Origin: an uncultured Lachnospiraceae bacterium
GTDB lineage: Bacteria; Bacillota; Clostridia; Lachnospirales; Lachnospiraceae
DNA length: 12,860 bases
Direction of reading: 5' to 3'
Assembly (NCBI GenBank): GCA_948665105.1
Contig: CAPNGW010000001.1
Coordinates: forward strand, 25,147-38,006
Shown one piece after another: positions 12,540-12,860 of the stretch. Both the position numbers and the translations under genes were made by a program. Each line of letters starts with the position of its first letter. Within the stretch, counting starts at the first letter, position 1. Under the pieces are notes generated by a model. It was not told the DNA's origin. It made no database searches and saw nothing but the letters and a program-made list of their open reading frames with translations.

Positions 12540-12860
12540 TTACAGCTCTTCTATATAGGAAACACCGTGGAGGGCGGCCAGCTCTCCCTTTTTCTCTTCA
12601 TGGAACATAGGCGTATCGAAAAATATCATCATAGTAGCGGAAATGGTAACGGCACCGTCAACAGCTTTTTCTTTGTTTAAGTCCAGGCTTCCCACTTTCC
12701 AGCTATGATTTCTCACATATTCCAGAAAATGCCGAATATCATGAAGCTTTGCAAACTCCACATACAGGTGGAGTGTCCGGGATTTTTTGCGCACCCTTGA
12801 CTCTGCGACCTGCATGACCCACAGAGATAAAAATATAAATGCAAATCCTATAGCCGCGCC
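12540..12860 (-). CDS. C-terminal part of a membrane protein, probably MgtC/SapB family (5'-truncated)
   Basis: The frame is open from the right edge to the TAA at 12542-12540, giving 106 residues without the start. The first 15 or so residues (GAAIGFAFIFLSLWV) are a transmembrane helix, followed by a basic stretch (RVRKKSR) and a soluble tail of about 80 residues with alternating strands and helices (LHLYVEFAKLHDIRHFLEYV, and ending HGVSYIEEL). A final helix followed by an ACT-like cytoplasmic domain is the layout of MgtC/SapB proteins, which modulate magnesium and ATPase homeostasis. The diagnostic membrane half lies outside the window, so the family call is moderate. An internal ATG at 12815 should not be taken as the start because the upstream frame is hydrophobic coding sequence. 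Confidence 0.6.
   Translation of the reverse strand, partial: GAAIGFAFIFLSLWVMQVAESRVRKKSRTLHLYVEFAKLHDIRHFLEYVRNHSWKVGSLDLNKEKAVDGAVTISATMMIFFDTPMFHEEKKGELAALHGVSYIEEL

Noticed and set aside
12490..12540. Terminator for the MgtC-like gene
   Set aside because: Only A/T-rich weak pairing is present after the stop codon; no GC stem with U-tract. Readthrough into the ABC operon is therefore possible but unproven.
12540..12815. Free-standing 91-residue small protein starting at the ATG at 12815
   Set aside because: The same frame continues upstream to the window edge as a hydrophobic helix, and there is no ribosome site before that ATG.

Overview
The window looks like chromosomal DNA from a Firmicute of the Clostridia, probably Lachnospiraceae-like. 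The grounds are strong AGGAGG-type ribosome binding sites, AT-rich sigma-A promoters with 17-18 bp spacers between roughly 50% GC genes, a Gram-positive style lipoprotein solute-binding protein, and tightly packed operons. This placement is inference from style, not from a database match. I see no rRNA, tRNA, CRISPR array, insertion sequence or phage gene.

Layout from left to right. (1) Minus strand: a MATE-family multidrug/cation antiporter running off the left edge, preceded 8 nt upstream by a monofunctional ACT-domain aspartokinase (lysC) with its own promoter. (2) Minus strand: a GntR/HutC-type (UTRA) repressor. (3) Plus strand, divergent from the repressor across a 172-bp two-promoter region: a PfkB-family sugar kinase homologue in which the usual GAGD catalytic motif reads GAGN. 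It ends in a strong stem-loop terminator shared with the convergent operon. (4) Minus strand: an eight-gene operon transcribed from about 12,450 down to 4,330. Its order is ABC ATPase (MalK/UgpC/MsmX type), two permeases (UgpA- and UgpE-like), lipoprotein solute-binding protein, Cof-type HAD phosphatase, double-SIS-domain protein, YjbQ/UPF0047 protein, and a cytoplasmic nucleotide pyrophosphatase/phosphodiesterase-like (alkaline phosphatase superfamily) enzyme. (5) The right edge carries the C-terminus of a membrane protein that is probably MgtC/SapB family.

How the genes may work together (inference): the ABC transporter imports an organic solute. The cytoplasmic phosphodiesterase, HAD phosphatase, SIS isomerase/deglycase-like protein, YjbQ protein and PfkB homologue process it. 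The GntR/UTRA protein senses an intermediate and controls both transcription units. An 11-bp word, TTGTATTATCA, occurs in both the repressor-kinase intergenic region and the promoter of the ABC operon. In the operon promoter it lies within a perfect inverted repeat that covers the -10 box, which fits a shared operator. The gene set resembles fructosamine (frl) loci in having SIS + PfkB + UTRA regulator + ABC importer, and Ugp/agrocinopine-type loci in having Ugp-like ABC genes + phosphodiesterase. It matches neither, so the substrate is unknown and the locus is a plausible uncharacterised catabolic system.
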